From the NCBI GenBank assembly GCA_050946055.1, contig JBMNUB010000038.1:1-30697 (forward strand): a stretch of DNA of 30,697 nt, read 5' to 3'. This DNA is from Fimadaptatus sp050946055. GTDB lineage: Bacteria; Bacillota; Clostridia; Christensenellales; Aristaeellaceae. Shown here piece after piece: positions 7,336 through 15,568 of the stretch. Both the position numbers and the translations under genes were made by a program. The number at the start of each line of letters is the position of its first letter. The first letter of the stretch is position 1. The notes below the pieces were generated by a model. It had not been told where the DNA came from, did no database searches, and saw nothing but the letters and a program-made list of their open reading frames with translations.

Positions 7336-7364
7336 ATTGTAACCCCAAACCCTTAAAAAAACAA
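7336..7364 (-). promoter_or_regulatory. Sigma-A promoter for the zinc-ribbon gene
   Basis: On the minus strand TTGTTT, 17 bases, TACAAT, followed by ATAAAAGG. The transcript would begin near 7329 and run through the long leader into the zinc-ribbon gene. Confidence 0.65.
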
Positions 7365-7537
7365 GTGGCAATTTCGCGTCGGGTAACGTTTTTTTAAAAA
7401 AATCGTCGAATTTGATGTTGGGGATTATATTGCAGGAAGATTTAGAAAACAAAAGCTTAAAGAGGGCGGAAAAGGGGGCTGTGATGCCTGGCATGGGCCT
7501 AAAGCGCGCGCGCGGTGCGTTTATTTTGCCCATAAGG

Positions 7538-7566
7538 TTGAAAACGCCGGCAAAATCTAGTATACT
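7538..7566 (+). promoter_or_regulatory. Sigma-A promoter for the Asp23-FakA operon
   Basis: TTGAAA (7538-7543), 17 bases, TATACT (7561-7566), 57 bases before the start codon at 7624. Between this and the divergent promoter near 7350 lies an AT-rich stretch with a TTTTTTTAAAAAAA palindrome around 7390-7403. Confidence 0.8.
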
Positions 7567-7623
7567 ATATTTGTCATGGCGCGGACATTGCGCGCCGCCC
7601 GCCCCGTAAAGGAGAGTGAGTGT

Positions 7624-7974
7624 ATGGATTGCAAGTTCAGGACCGACTTGGGAACCGTAACGGTGAACGAGGAGGTTTTGCTTAAGATTGCCAGCTACAC
7701 GGCGCTGGGCTGCTACGGAATAGTGGCCATGGCGTCCAAATCGGCTAAGGACGGCCTGATACAGCTCTGGAACCGCGACAACCTCGGCCGCGGCGTGCGC
7801 CTGCGCGCCTGCGAGGATTACGTGGATGTGGATCTGTTCATAGTGGTGGAATACGGCACCAGCATAGGCACGGTTGCCAAGTCGATAATCGATACGGTCA
7901 AGTACAATGTCGAATACCTGACCGGAGTGAAGGTCAATAAGGTCAATGTATCCATCGAGGATATAAGGGTCTGA
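7624..7974 (+). CDS. Asp23/Gls24 family envelope stress protein (YloU-like)
   Basis: A 116-residue protein of the Asp23/Gls24 family. The pattern fits throughout: LGTVTVNEEVLLKIASYTALGCYGI at the start, a central VRLRACEDYVDVDLFIVVEYG strand pair, and the closing VKYNVEYLTGVKVNKVNVSIEDIRV. Family members are abundant small cytosolic or membrane-associated proteins linked to envelope stress, without a known enzymatic activity. The start is the ATG at 7624, with AAAGGAG upstream; a longer frame from 7576 begins upstream of that site. Its place directly before a YloV/FakA gene is the conserved yloU-yloV pair of Bacillota, here 86 bases apart and sharing the promoter at 7538. Confidence 0.92.
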   Translation: MDCKFRTDLGTVTVNEEVLLKIASYTALGCYGIVAMASKSAKDGLIQLWNRDNLGRGVRLRACEDYVDVDLFIVVEYGTSIGTVAKSIIDTVKYNVEYLTGVKVNKVNVSIEDIRV

Positions 7975-8060
7975 TCGATCGTTGAGGAAGGGAGCGTAGC
8001 CTTCCGACCGGGCGCTGCCGGGCGCGGCGCGGAGTTACTTACGCGTAAGGAGTGGTATTT

Positions 8061-9704
8061 TTGGCGCTTAAAACGATTGACGGGATCCTTTTGAAGGACA
8101 TGATATCGGCCGGCGCGGCGCTGCTGGAGAAGAACCGGCAGGCAGTCGATCAGCTGAACGTCTTTCCGGTTCCCGATGGAGATACTGGCACTAACATGTC
8201 CCAGACCATGAACGCGGCGGTACGCGAGATGACCGGCCGCGATCTGGTCAATGCAGGCGAGATAATGCAGGCCGTGGCGCGCGGCGCGCTCAAGGGTGCG
8301 CGCGGCAACTCGGGCGTTATACTTTCGCAGATATTCAGAGGCTTTGCCAAGGCTGCAGAGGGCGCTGTGGACATAGACGCGGCGCTCCTGCGCGACATGC
8401 TGCGTCAGGGCGCGGAGACCGCCTACAAGGCCATAATGAAGCCCAAGGAAGGCACGATACTGACCGTCATCCGCGTGATAGCCGAGGAGGTCGATTCGGC
8501 CTTCATGGCGGGCTGGGATCTCATAGATATGATGGACTACGTGCTAAGGAGCGGCGACGCGATACTGCGCCAGACCACCGACATGCTGCCCGCGCTCAAG
8601 CAGGCGGGCGTGGTGGACTCGGGCGGCAAGGGCCTTTGCATAGTGCTAAAGGGCTTCATGAGCGCCATGCAGGGCGAGCATATCGACAGCGCCGTGATAG
8701 AGACGGGCGAGGTGGCTCTGCCCGGCGACTTCGTGGACGACCACGACTCGCTGGAGGAGATAACCTTTGGTTACTGCACCGAGTTCATAGTGTCCCATCC
8801 CAACGAGGACTGCACCGACAGCGCCGTGGCGCGCTTCCGCAGCAGGCTGGAGAAGATAGGCGACTGCGTTGTCGTGGTTAGCGACGGCGAGGTAGTAAAG
8901 GTGCATGTCCACACCAACGACCCCGGCAAGGCCATACAGATGGGTCTGGCGCTGGGCGAGCTGGATTCGATAAAGGTGGACAACATGCTGGAGGAGTTCC
9001 GCGAGCGCATGGAAAAGCGCCTGAAGGCGCGCCAGGCCGAGCAGAAGGAGTTCGGCATGGTGGCCGTGTCGCTGGGCGAGGGACTGGCCAGCATACTGAC
9101 CGATCTGGGCGTGGACATGATAGTGGACGGCGGCCAGACCATGAACCCCTCGATAGACGACATAATCCAGGCCATAGAGAAGGTCAATGCCCGCACCGTG
9201 TTCGTGTTCCCCAACAACTCGAATATAATCATGGCGGCGGATCAGGCCGCGCAGATAGTCAGCGACAAGAACGTGCTGGTCGTGCCCACGCGCTCAGTGC
9301 CGCAGGGCATATCTGCGGCGGTGGCGTTCATGCCCGACGATGCTGCCGATGCCAATCTGGAGAACATGAAGTCTGCCGCCCAGTCGGTAAAGACCGGTCA
9401 GGTCACATACGCCGTGCGCGACACCACTCTGGATGGCGCGGAGATACACGAGGGCGACATAATGGGCCTTATGGATGGCAAGATAAGCTCCATCGGCCAG
9501 AGCGTACAGGAGGTCTCGATAGACCTGCTGCGCGGCATGGTGGACGATGACTCCGAGCTGATAACCGTATTCTACGGCAAGGATACCTCCGAGGACGATG
9601 CCAACGAACTTGCAGGCAAGCTGGGCGAGATATTCCCGGACTGCGACATAGAACTGCACATGGGCGGTCAGCCGCTCTACTACTATCTGTTCTCGGTGGA
9701 ATGA
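8061..9704 (+). CDS. fakA: DAK2-domain fatty acid kinase (FakA/YloV)
   Basis: A 547-residue protein, close to the 553 residues of Bacillus YloV. The N-terminal DhaL-type domain has LNVFPVPDGDTGTNMSQTM, whose Asp residues (39, 41) with the following Thr/Asn bind the Mg-ATP pair, and GARGNSGVILSQIFRG. A middle domain (about 230-330, with VKVHVHTNDPGKAI) and a C-terminal domain ending GGQPLYYYLFSVE follow the family order. FakA phosphorylates fatty acids held by FakB partners so that they enter phospholipid synthesis; no fakB lies in the window. The start is the TTG at 8061: AAGGAG lies eight bases upstream, and family members begin with a similar KTIDG segment. A GTG at 8052 overlaps the ribosome binding site. 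A strong terminator follows. Confidence 0.92.
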   Translation: MALKTIDGILLKDMISAGAALLEKNRQAVDQLNVFPVPDGDTGTNMSQTMNAAVREMTGRDLVNAGEIMQAVARGALKGARGNSGVILSQIFRGFAKAAEGAVDIDAALLRDMLRQGAETAYKAIMKPKEGTILTVIRVIAEEVDSAFMAGWDLIDMMDYVLRSGDAILRQTTDMLPALKQAGVVDSGGKGLCIVLKGFMSAMQGEHIDSAVIETGEVALPGDFVDDHDSLEEITFGYCTEFIVSHPNEDCTDSAVARFRSRLEKIGDCVVVVSDGEVVKVHVHTNDPGKAIQMGLALGELDSIKVDNMLEEFRERMEKRLKARQAEQKEFGMVAVSLGEGLASILTDLGVDMIVDGGQTMNPSIDDIIQAIEKVNARTVFVFPNNSNIIMAADQAAQIVSDKNVLVVPTRSVPQGISAAVAFMPDDAADANLENMKSAAQSVKTGQVTYAVRDTTLDGAEIHEGDIMGLMDGKISSIGQSVQEVSIDLLRGMVDDDSELITVFYGKDTSEDDANELAGKLGEIFPDCDIELHMGGQPLYYYLFSVE

Positions 9705-9713
9705 CGGGCTTAC

Positions 9714-9750
9714 AAGCGCCGCTGCGGGATGTTCCGCAGCGGCGCTTTTG
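9714..9750 (+). terminator. Intrinsic terminator of the Asp23-FakA operon
   Basis: AGCGCCGCTGCGG (9715-9727) pairs perfectly with CCGCAGCGGCGCT (9734-9746) around a GATGTT loop, followed by TTTG. It begins 10 bases after the fakA stop. Confidence 0.9.
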
Positions 9751-9761
9751 TGTGGCGGCAT

Positions 9762-9945
9762 ACATGCGCGCAGCACAAGCATAGCCGTCAGCAATGTGTC
9801 TGAGCGCAAGCCCGCCGCATCATGAGCAGCCCGCTACAAACGTCTGCTCGATGGTCGATGGTTTGGCATTCGTTAGACATGCGCGCAGCACAAGGATGGC
9901 CGTCAGCGCCGTGTCTGAGCGCAAGCCCGCCGCAAACGTCTGCTC
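9762..9945. repeat. Direct repeat pair, period 115 bp, in the fakA-fucI spacer
   Basis: ACATGCGCGCAGCACAAG begins at 9762 and again at 9877. Both copies continue through GCCGTCAGC, GTGTCTGAGCGCAAGCCCG and later ACGTCTGCTC; the first copy has an insertion of about 20 bases between the last two blocks. No gene with a ribosome binding site is seen between 9751 and 10200; the rest of the spacer is GC-rich sequence without clear signals. Confidence 0.7.
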
Positions 9946-10201
9946 AATGCGAAGCGCTGCGGCGGTCGCATGCACATGACTTCGATTAAGGCTCTGTACG
10001 GGCCTTAAACGGCGCGCTACGGGTGCAGTGACACCACAGGCGTGCACCGCCAGCAAAGCCCTCTATGCGCCTCAGAAAGCGCTTAAATGCCCGCCTGCAT
10101 GACCGGTGTGCGTGTGCAACGCCTGCGCAAAGGCCGCAATGCCACCAGCAAATGAGCTAAAAAGAAACGCAAACAAAACAGATGCAAATTGCTCTTGCCT
10201 G

Positions 10202-10210
10202 TGCTATAAT
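10202..10210 (+). promoter_or_regulatory. Extended -10 promoter for fucI
   Basis: TGC followed by TATAAT (10205-10210), an extended -10 element. No good -35 is seen at 17 bases (ATGCAA). The start would be near 10217, 50 bases before the fucI ATG. A CRE-like CAGAAAGCGCTTAAATG lies about 130 bases upstream but is a poor match. Confidence 0.55.
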
Positions 10211-10267
10211 CTATACAGGAAGATATGAGCTGGATGTTATCTGGCGTTTTACAGGAGGTAATGCAAA

Positions 10268-12070
10268 ATGTCTACGCTTAATCAGTATCCCAAGATAGGC
10301 ATTCGTCCCGTCATAGACGGTCGCCGCGGCCCGATGAAGCTGCGCGAGAGCCTGGAAGATCAGACCATGGGCATGGCCAAGGCCGCTGCCAAGCTGTTCG
10401 AGGAGAACCTGCGCTACAGCAACGGCGAGCCCGTACAGGTCGTTATAGCCGATACCACCATAGGCCGCGCGCCTGAGACCGCCGCCTGCGCCGAGAAGTT
10501 CCGTCGCGAGGGCGTTGCCATAACCCTGACCGTGACTCCCTGCTGGTGCTACGGCGCGGAGACCATGGACATGGAGCGCGACACCATAAAGGGCGTATGG
10601 GGCTTTAACGGCACCGAGCGTCCCGGCGCTGTGTATCTGGCCAGCGTGCTGGCGACGCATGCGCAGAAGGGTCTGCCCGCCTTTGGCATATACGGCCATG
10701 AGGTGCAGGATCGCGATCAGGTGACCGATATACCCGAGGACGTAAAGGAAAAGCTGCTGCGCTTCGGCCGCGCCGCCGTGGCCGTGGCTTCCATGCGCGG
10801 CAAGTCCTATCTGCAGATAGGCTCCGTGTGCATGGGCATAGGCGGTTCCATAATGGATCAGGCCTTCATGGAGGACTATCTGGGACTGCGCGTCGAGTCC
10901 GTGGACGAGGTAGAGATACTGCGCCGCATGGAGGAAGGCATATACAACGAGGAGGACTACCAGAAGGCGCTGGCTTGGACTCGCGAGCACTGCAAGGAAG
11001 GCCGCGATGACAACCCCGACTTCGTGCGCTTCAGCCGCGAGCAGAAGGACAAGCAGTGGGAGTTCACCATCAAGATGTACTGCATAATCAAGGACCTCAT
11101 CAAGGGCAACCCCAATCTGCCCGAGGGCTTTGAGGAGGAGATGGTGGGTCACAACGCCATAGCCGCCGGCTTCCAGGGTCAGAGGCAGTGGACCGACCAC
11201 TGGCCGAACTGCGACTATCCCGAGGCCGTGCTGAACTCCTCGTTTGACTTCGGCGGCAAGAAGGAGCCCATCGTGCTGGCCACCGAGAACGACGTGCTCA
11301 ACGGTCTGGGCATGCTGTTCTGCAAGCTCCTGACCAACCGCGCGCAGATATTCGCTGACGTGCGCACCTTCTGGTCGCCCGAGGCTACCCGCCGCGTGAC
11401 CGGCTATGAGTTCGAGGGTCATGCCAAGGAGAACGGCGGCATAATCCACCTGCTCAACTCCGGCGCCGCCTGCCTGGATGCCTGCGGCGAGTGCGTGGAC
11501 GAGAACGGCGATGCCACCATGAAGCAGTGGTGGGATGTCACCGATGAGGACATAAAGAAGATGACCGACGCCACCGTATGGTGCGAGGCCGGCTTCGATA
11601 ACTTCCGCGGCGGCGGATTCTCCAGCCACTTCACCACCCGTGCCGAGATGCCCGTGACCATGGTTCGCCTGAACCTGGTGAAGGGTCTGGGTCCGGTAAT
11701 ACAGATAGCCGAGGGCTGGACCGTCAAGCTGCCCGACGAGGTATCCGATCAGCTCATGGAGCGTACCAACCCCACCTGGCCCTGCACCTGGTTCACGCCT
11801 CGCTGCGACGGCAAGGAGGGCAGCCCCTTCAAGAGCGCTTACGACGTGATGAACAACTGGGGCGCGAACCATGGCGCTATCAGCTACGGCCACATCGGCG
11901 CGGATCTGATAACCATGTGCTCCATGCTGCGCATCCCCGTATCCATGCACAACGTGCCCGCCGACAAGATATTCCGTCCGGCGGCGTGGAACGCATTCGG
12001 CATGGACAAGGAGGGCGCCGACTACCGCGCCTGCGCCAACTTCGGCCCGATGTACGGCACCAACAAGTGA
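10268..12070 (+). CDS. fucI: L-fucose isomerase
   Basis: A 600-residue protein that matches FucI (591 residues in E. coli) over its whole length. Clear segments are PKIGIRPVIDGRR, VTPCWCYGAETMDM, WGFNGTERPGAVYLA, IAAGFQGQRQWTDHWPN, LATENDVLNG with the catalytic Glu, FADVRTFWSPEA with the catalytic Asp, FRGGGFSSHF, GLGPVIQIAEGW and NWGANHGAISYGHIGAD with a late His. The enzyme converts L-fucose to L-fuculose, and D-arabinose to D-ribulose, with Mn. AGGAGG precedes the ATG. No fuculokinase, aldolase or fucose permease lies nearby, so it must work with unlinked genes or on a different aldose. It stands alone behind its own promoter and converges on the minus-strand transporter/dehydrogenase set. 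Confidence 0.95.
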   Translation: MSTLNQYPKIGIRPVIDGRRGPMKLRESLEDQTMGMAKAAAKLFEENLRYSNGEPVQVVIADTTIGRAPETAACAEKFRREGVAITLTVTPCWCYGAETMDMERDTIKGVWGFNGTERPGAVYLASVLATHAQKGLPAFGIYGHEVQDRDQVTDIPEDVKEKLLRFGRAAVAVASMRGKSYLQIGSVCMGIGGSIMDQAFMEDYLGLRVESVDEVEILRRMEEGIYNEEDYQKALAWTREHCKEGRDDNPDFVRFSREQKDKQWEFTIKMYCIIKDLIKGNPNLPEGFEEEMVGHNAIAAGFQGQRQWTDHWPNCDYPEAVLNSSFDFGGKKEPIVLATENDVLNGLGMLFCKLLTNRAQIFADVRTFWSPEATRRVTGYEFEGHAKENGGIIHLLNSGAACLDACGECVDENGDATMKQWWDVTDEDIKKMTDATVWCEAGFDNFRGGGFSSHFTTRAEMPVTMVRLNLVKGLGPVIQIAEGWTVKLPDEVSDQLMERTNPTWPCTWFTPRCDGKEGSPFKSAYDVMNNWGANHGAISYGHIGADLITMCSMLRIPVSMHNVPADKIFRPAAWNAFGMDKEGADYRACANFGPMYGTNK

Positions 12071-12489
12071 TATGAGCCATAGCGCGTCCCGCCATTGGCG
12101 TGACAAGTATTGGCAATGACATAAACAGCGCGTCTCTCGCATGCAGCATGACTGCAGCGGGAGGCGCGCTTTGCGCTGGTATGATAAATGTTGAGGCACA
12201 CATGACTGTGACTGTGCGTGTGCATGACCATGGCTATGGGCTTAAGCGATGAATGTGCATGACTGCGATCATGCGCTTGCATGATTGGAATAGCCGCTGC
12301 GCCGCATTGTGTGCGCCAACCTGAGCCTATGGCAGAAAGGCGCTTGCACCGATTGAGTAAGGCACGTTCAGCCGCGTCACCTGCGAATGCACATGCGCAC
12401 ATCAGGTCGTGCGGTTTGGCTCATACCGCGGCAGCGGCACGGCTAAAGCGCCAGCGCATGAAGCACAGCGCGCGCCGCCATCAGTAGCC
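12071..12489. other. Convergent spacer between fucI and the dehydrogenase gene
   Basis: A 419-base spacer between genes that run toward each other. Apart from the hairpin at 12127-12170, it contains several copies of TGCATGAC/TGCATGAT-like words (about 12185-12290) in low-complexity TGTGCATGAC-rich sequence. No coding sequence with a ribosome binding site was found. Confidence 0.5.
12127..12170. terminator. Hairpin after fucI, possibly bidirectional
   Basis: AGCGCGTCTCTCGC (12127-12140) pairs with GCGGGAGGCGCGCT (12157-12170), with two G-U pairs and an inner TGCAG/CTGCA helix. Plus-strand T run is TTT; on the minus strand TGTTTAT follows. It lies between convergent transcripts and could end both. 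Confidence 0.55.
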
Positions 12490-13440
12490 TTACGCCAGCT
12501 GGTCGATGAGGTCGAGTACGGTTTCCAGCTCCTCGGGCTTTATCTTGTCGCAGGGCTTGCCCGCAAGCACGCAGTCCACGAAGTAGCGTATCTCGTTGTA
12601 GTACGCATTGGTTGCGGGGACGTAGCCGTCGCCCTCGACGTTGTTGTCGTCTAGACCTTCTATCTCGCCGTTTTTGTGGAATATGGTCAGCTTGCCGTCC
12701 TTGAACTCCAGCACGGCCTGCTCGAACTGGAAGCGGAATGCACACTGGAAGCGCCACGAACAATCAAACCAAGCCGCCTCGCCCGACACGAAGAAGTCGG
12801 GATACTGATATATGGCCTCAAAGTAGTCCTGAGTGGGTGTGCCTGCACGGAAGCGGGTCATCTTTTCGGGCTTGCCAAAGGCGTATATCATGAAATCCAG
12901 ATCGTGTATGTGCAGGTCGAAGGGAACCATGCCGCTGCGCTCGGGATCGCGCATCCAGCCGTCCCAAGAGGACTTGGGCGTGCTGCCCAGACGGGTCATG
13001 CGGCCGCTGAGCAGCTTGCCGTACTTGCCGGTCTCGTAGGCCTCCTTGAGCACTTCATACTCGCGCCAGAAGCGCACCACCTGCGCTATCATAACGTTCC
13101 TGCCGTGCGCCTTGGCCGTGCCGTATACGCGCGCCACGTCCTCGCGCTTTAGCGATATGGGCTTTTCACACAGCACATGTATGTCATGCTCCAGCGCCTT
13201 GCAGGCGAAGTCGGCGTGCAGGTACGTGGGCAGGCAGATGTCCAGTATGTCAAAGCTTTCGCTTGCGAGCATATCGTCAAAGTCGTAATACGCCTTGGCA
13301 CCGGTCTTGGCGGCAGCTTCATCGGCCTTCTCGGGGCGTATGTCGCAGACGCAAATCACCTTTGCCTCGGGTATCTCCAGCCAGCCATCTACGTGCGCAT
13401 GGCTTATACCGCCCATGCCTACCATACCAATCTTAAGCAT
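12490..13440 (-). CDS. Gfo/Idh/MocA family oxidoreductase
   Basis: A 316-residue NAD(P)-dependent sugar or inositol dehydrogenase-type protein. The N-terminal Rossmann fold has the pattern IGMVGMGGISHAH and the acidic VCDIRPEKAD at the end of the second strand; CEKPISL at 91-97 is the EKP cofactor/substrate motif. The C-terminal half has VPFDLHIHDLDFMIYAFG, where the Asp/His pair sits in the family's active-site helix. Substrate cannot be read. The start is preceded by AGGAGG. It lies downstream of a solute-binding protein and two permeases on the same strand, 368 bases from the nearest, with a hairpin in between, so it probably acts on the sugar taken up by that transporter, with expression reduced or separate. 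Confidence 0.93.
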   Translation of the reverse strand: MLKIGMVGMGGISHAHVDGWLEIPEAKVICVCDIRPEKADEAAAKTGAKAYYDFDDMLASESFDILDICLPTYLHADFACKALEHDIHVLCEKPISLKREDVARVYGTAKAHGRNVMIAQVVRFWREYEVLKEAYETGKYGKLLSGRMTRLGSTPKSSWDGWMRDPERSGMVPFDLHIHDLDFMIYAFGKPEKMTRFRAGTPTQDYFEAIYQYPDFFVSGEAAWFDCSWRFQCAFRFQFEQAVLEFKDGKLTIFHKNGEIEGLDDNNVEGDGYVPATNAYYNEIRYFVDCVLAGKPCDKIKPEELETVLDLIDQLA

Positions 13441-13686
13441 AGTATCATCCTCCTAAGTAAAAAACGATTCCCTAAAACTGTGCCGGCCTGCGGCAAAGCG
13501 CCCTCGCATGCAGCGATGCGGCGCTCTGCCATCGCCATATTATTCGCGTGCGGCGGTGCAAAACCCTGCCGCGCGCAATGCTCATTGGTGCAAATACTTG
13601 CGCGCCGTGAATCGGGAAGCCGCCTGCGCCGCGAGCCATGCGCGCCGGGGAAGCCGCCAGTGGTATATGCTGCGCGCATACGTCAA

Positions 13687-13723
13687 GGGGCTGCCGCAGC
13701 GCATGAGCATCTGCGGCAGCCCC
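13687..13723 (-). terminator. Perfect 13-bp hairpin after the solute-binding protein gene
   Basis: GGGGCTGCCGCAG (13687-13699) pairs with CTGCGGCAGCCCC (13711-13723), 11-base loop, 86 bases past the SBP stop. The minus-strand tail is TTGACG, so termination may be partial and let some transcript reach the dehydrogenase gene. The rest of the spacer 13441-13808 shows no gene; a TAATAT box near 13540 lacks a convincing -35. Confidence 0.6.
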
Positions 13724-13808
13724 TTTCACGCCGCCGGGCAGACCGCGCCGTGCCGGCTGGCGGTCATGCCTGACAAAGGCAGTTGTTCAGGTAACTGTTA
13801 TGCGCTTA

Positions 13809-15422
13809 TCAGGCAGCCTGCTCGGCCTTGTAAGCCTCGTAGCCCTTCTGATATATCTCCATGTAACGCGCGAGGTTCATGCCCTCGAAGCCGTTTACGA
13901 ACTCGGCCCAGTCAGCGTCGTTGTTTATGTCCTTCTGACCGGTGATGAAGTACGCACGCCACTCGGCGCGGTAGGTCTCCAGATCGGTGCTTATAGCGGA
14001 CATCTCAGAGGACTCCTCGGTGGTGTAGTAACGGCTGAAGGGAGCCCAAACGGTCTCGGGGAAGTAGTTGCGCAGGCCTTCAACGGCTTCCAGGCAGACC
14101 GGCCAGGTCTCGCCGCCCTTGAAGTACTCGTTGGAAGCAACGGAGGGGTTGGCGCCGCCGGCCCACGGCACGTACTCGGCCAGAACCTGCTCGAAGGAGC
14201 GGCCATCGGGGCTGTTGAGCACCATGTCGGTCAGCTTCAGACCACCGGGCGCGGTCTCGTCCTTTTCGTAGGTAACGCCTTCAACGCCCATGAAGTAGGA
14301 GATTATGCCCTCGTCAGAGTACCAGTGATCCATCCAGCGGACGGCGGCCTTGACGTAATCCTCGCCCTTCTCGGCGCACTTGTAGGTGATGAGGAACTGG
14401 CCGGAGGTGGAGGCGGGCAGGGAGTAAGTAGTGCACATCTTCTCGCCGTTGTAGCCGGTGAAGGGCTCGGTGTAGCCCAGAGTGTACTGCTCATAGGGAG
14501 AGTTGGATACGGGGCTGTTGTTGACCATGACGTAGGTCAGCGCGCGGCCGGTAGAGGCCTTGGCGATGAGCTGAGCATAGTCCATGGTGAATATGTCCTG
14601 ATCGAGGAGCTTGTCGGCGTACAGCTTGTTGAGGAACTTGAGCAGCTCGCGATACATGTCGCTGTTGTAGCCGTACTTGAGCTCATCGGTCTCCTCATCG
14701 ACGTAAACGGCGGTGTGGGAGGAGCCGCGGTTCATAAGACCGAAGGAACCGGCCAGAGTCTGCTCGAACTCGGCAATGCCGCCCGCGGTCAGCGGGATCT
14801 CGTCGGCCTGACCGTTCTCGTTGTAGTCCAGCCCCTTGGCGGCTGCGAGATAGGCGTACAGGTCATCCAGAGTGGTGGGAACGGCATCCAGACCCAGCTT
14901 GGACAGCACGTCGGTGTTGAACCACCACTTAGCGCCGCAGCGTATGGCGTCGCCGGTGAGGATGTAGGGAGCGGCGTAGACCTTGCCGTCGGGCATGGTG
15001 ACCGCGTCCTTGGCGGTGGGGAACTCGGTGAAGTACTTGTTCAGGTTGGGCATGAGATCTTCGTAATCGGTCAGGGCTACGAACATGCCTTCCTCGGAGT
15101 ACTTGGCCTGATCGGTGCCGGAGACACTCATCTTCATGAGTATGTCAGGCACTTCGCCCGAGGCCAGCATCAGCGACAGCTGAGTCTGCACGTCGGAGGA
15201 GGGGATGTTCTGGAACTGGATGTTGATGCCGGACTGCTCGACGAAGTTCTTCAGTATGACTATCTCGTTAAAGTCGCCCTGTATCGGAGACTGGCAGACG
15301 GCCGCAGTCAGCGTTATGGGCTCGGTCATGATCGGATAACCCTCGGCGTTGAAGTCTGCAAGCGCGGTGGCAGACATCATCATGGTCAGAGCGATCAACA
15401 GTGCAAAGAGACGCTTTTTCAT
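13809..15422 (-). CDS. Extracellular sugar-binding protein of an ABC transporter (LplA/YtcQ type)
   Basis: A 537-residue exported protein. The signal peptide is clear: MKKR, a hydrophobic core to about residue 19, then SATALA followed by Asp, a signal peptidase I-like site. The mature part has MLASGEVPDILMK and the family's GLDYNENGQADEIPL acidic loop (a D-x-N-x-N-G calcium-type motif), WWFNTDVLSKLGLDAVPTTLDDLYAYL, and a C-terminal DINNDADWAEFVNGFEGMNLARYMEIYQKGYEAY region typical of the large family 1 binding proteins for oligosaccharides. Two LplB/LplC-type permeases precede it. Oddly there is no lipobox cysteine, unlike most Gram-positive binding proteins. AGGAGG precedes the ATG. The ligand is unknown; context suggests a plant or host glycan-derived sugar. 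Confidence 0.93.
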   Translation of the reverse strand: MKKRLFALLIALTMMMSATALADFNAEGYPIMTEPITLTAAVCQSPIQGDFNEIVILKNFVEQSGINIQFQNIPSSDVQTQLSLMLASGEVPDILMKMSVSGTDQAKYSEEGMFVALTDYEDLMPNLNKYFTEFPTAKDAVTMPDGKVYAAPYILTGDAIRCGAKWWFNTDVLSKLGLDAVPTTLDDLYAYLAAAKGLDYNENGQADEIPLTAGGIAEFEQTLAGSFGLMNRGSSHTAVYVDEETDELKYGYNSDMYRELLKFLNKLYADKLLDQDIFTMDYAQLIAKASTGRALTYVMVNNSPVSNSPYEQYTLGYTEPFTGYNGEKMCTTYSLPASTSGQFLITYKCAEKGEDYVKAAVRWMDHWYSDEGIISYFMGVEGVTYEKDETAPGGLKLTDMVLNSPDGRSFEQVLAEYVPWAGGANPSVASNEYFKGGETWPVCLEAVEGLRNYFPETVWAPFSRYYTTEESSEMSAISTDLETYRAEWRAYFITGQKDINNDADWAEFVNGFEGMNLARYMEIYQKGYEAYKAEQAA

Positions 15423-15568
15423 GGATCTTACCTCCTATAATATTTTCTCAGCAATTACTTGCTGTGGGGGAACGGTGTGATGGGGACATTGCGTTGGCGT
15501 CGCAGTCTGGGCATAGCCGCATGGCCTTGCAGCGGCATCGTGCGGGAATGCGCGGGGCATTGGGCGCG

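Noticed and set aside
10211..12199. 662-codon open frame antisense to fucI
   Set aside because: Shadow of fucI: no ribosome binding site, repetitive His/Ala/Gly-rich translation without a family pattern, while the plus strand is clearly L-fucose isomerase.
13800..15440. 546-codon open frame antisense to the solute-binding protein gene
   Set aside because: Arises from GC-rich third positions on the coding strand; no start signal and low-complexity Val/Gly/Leu product.
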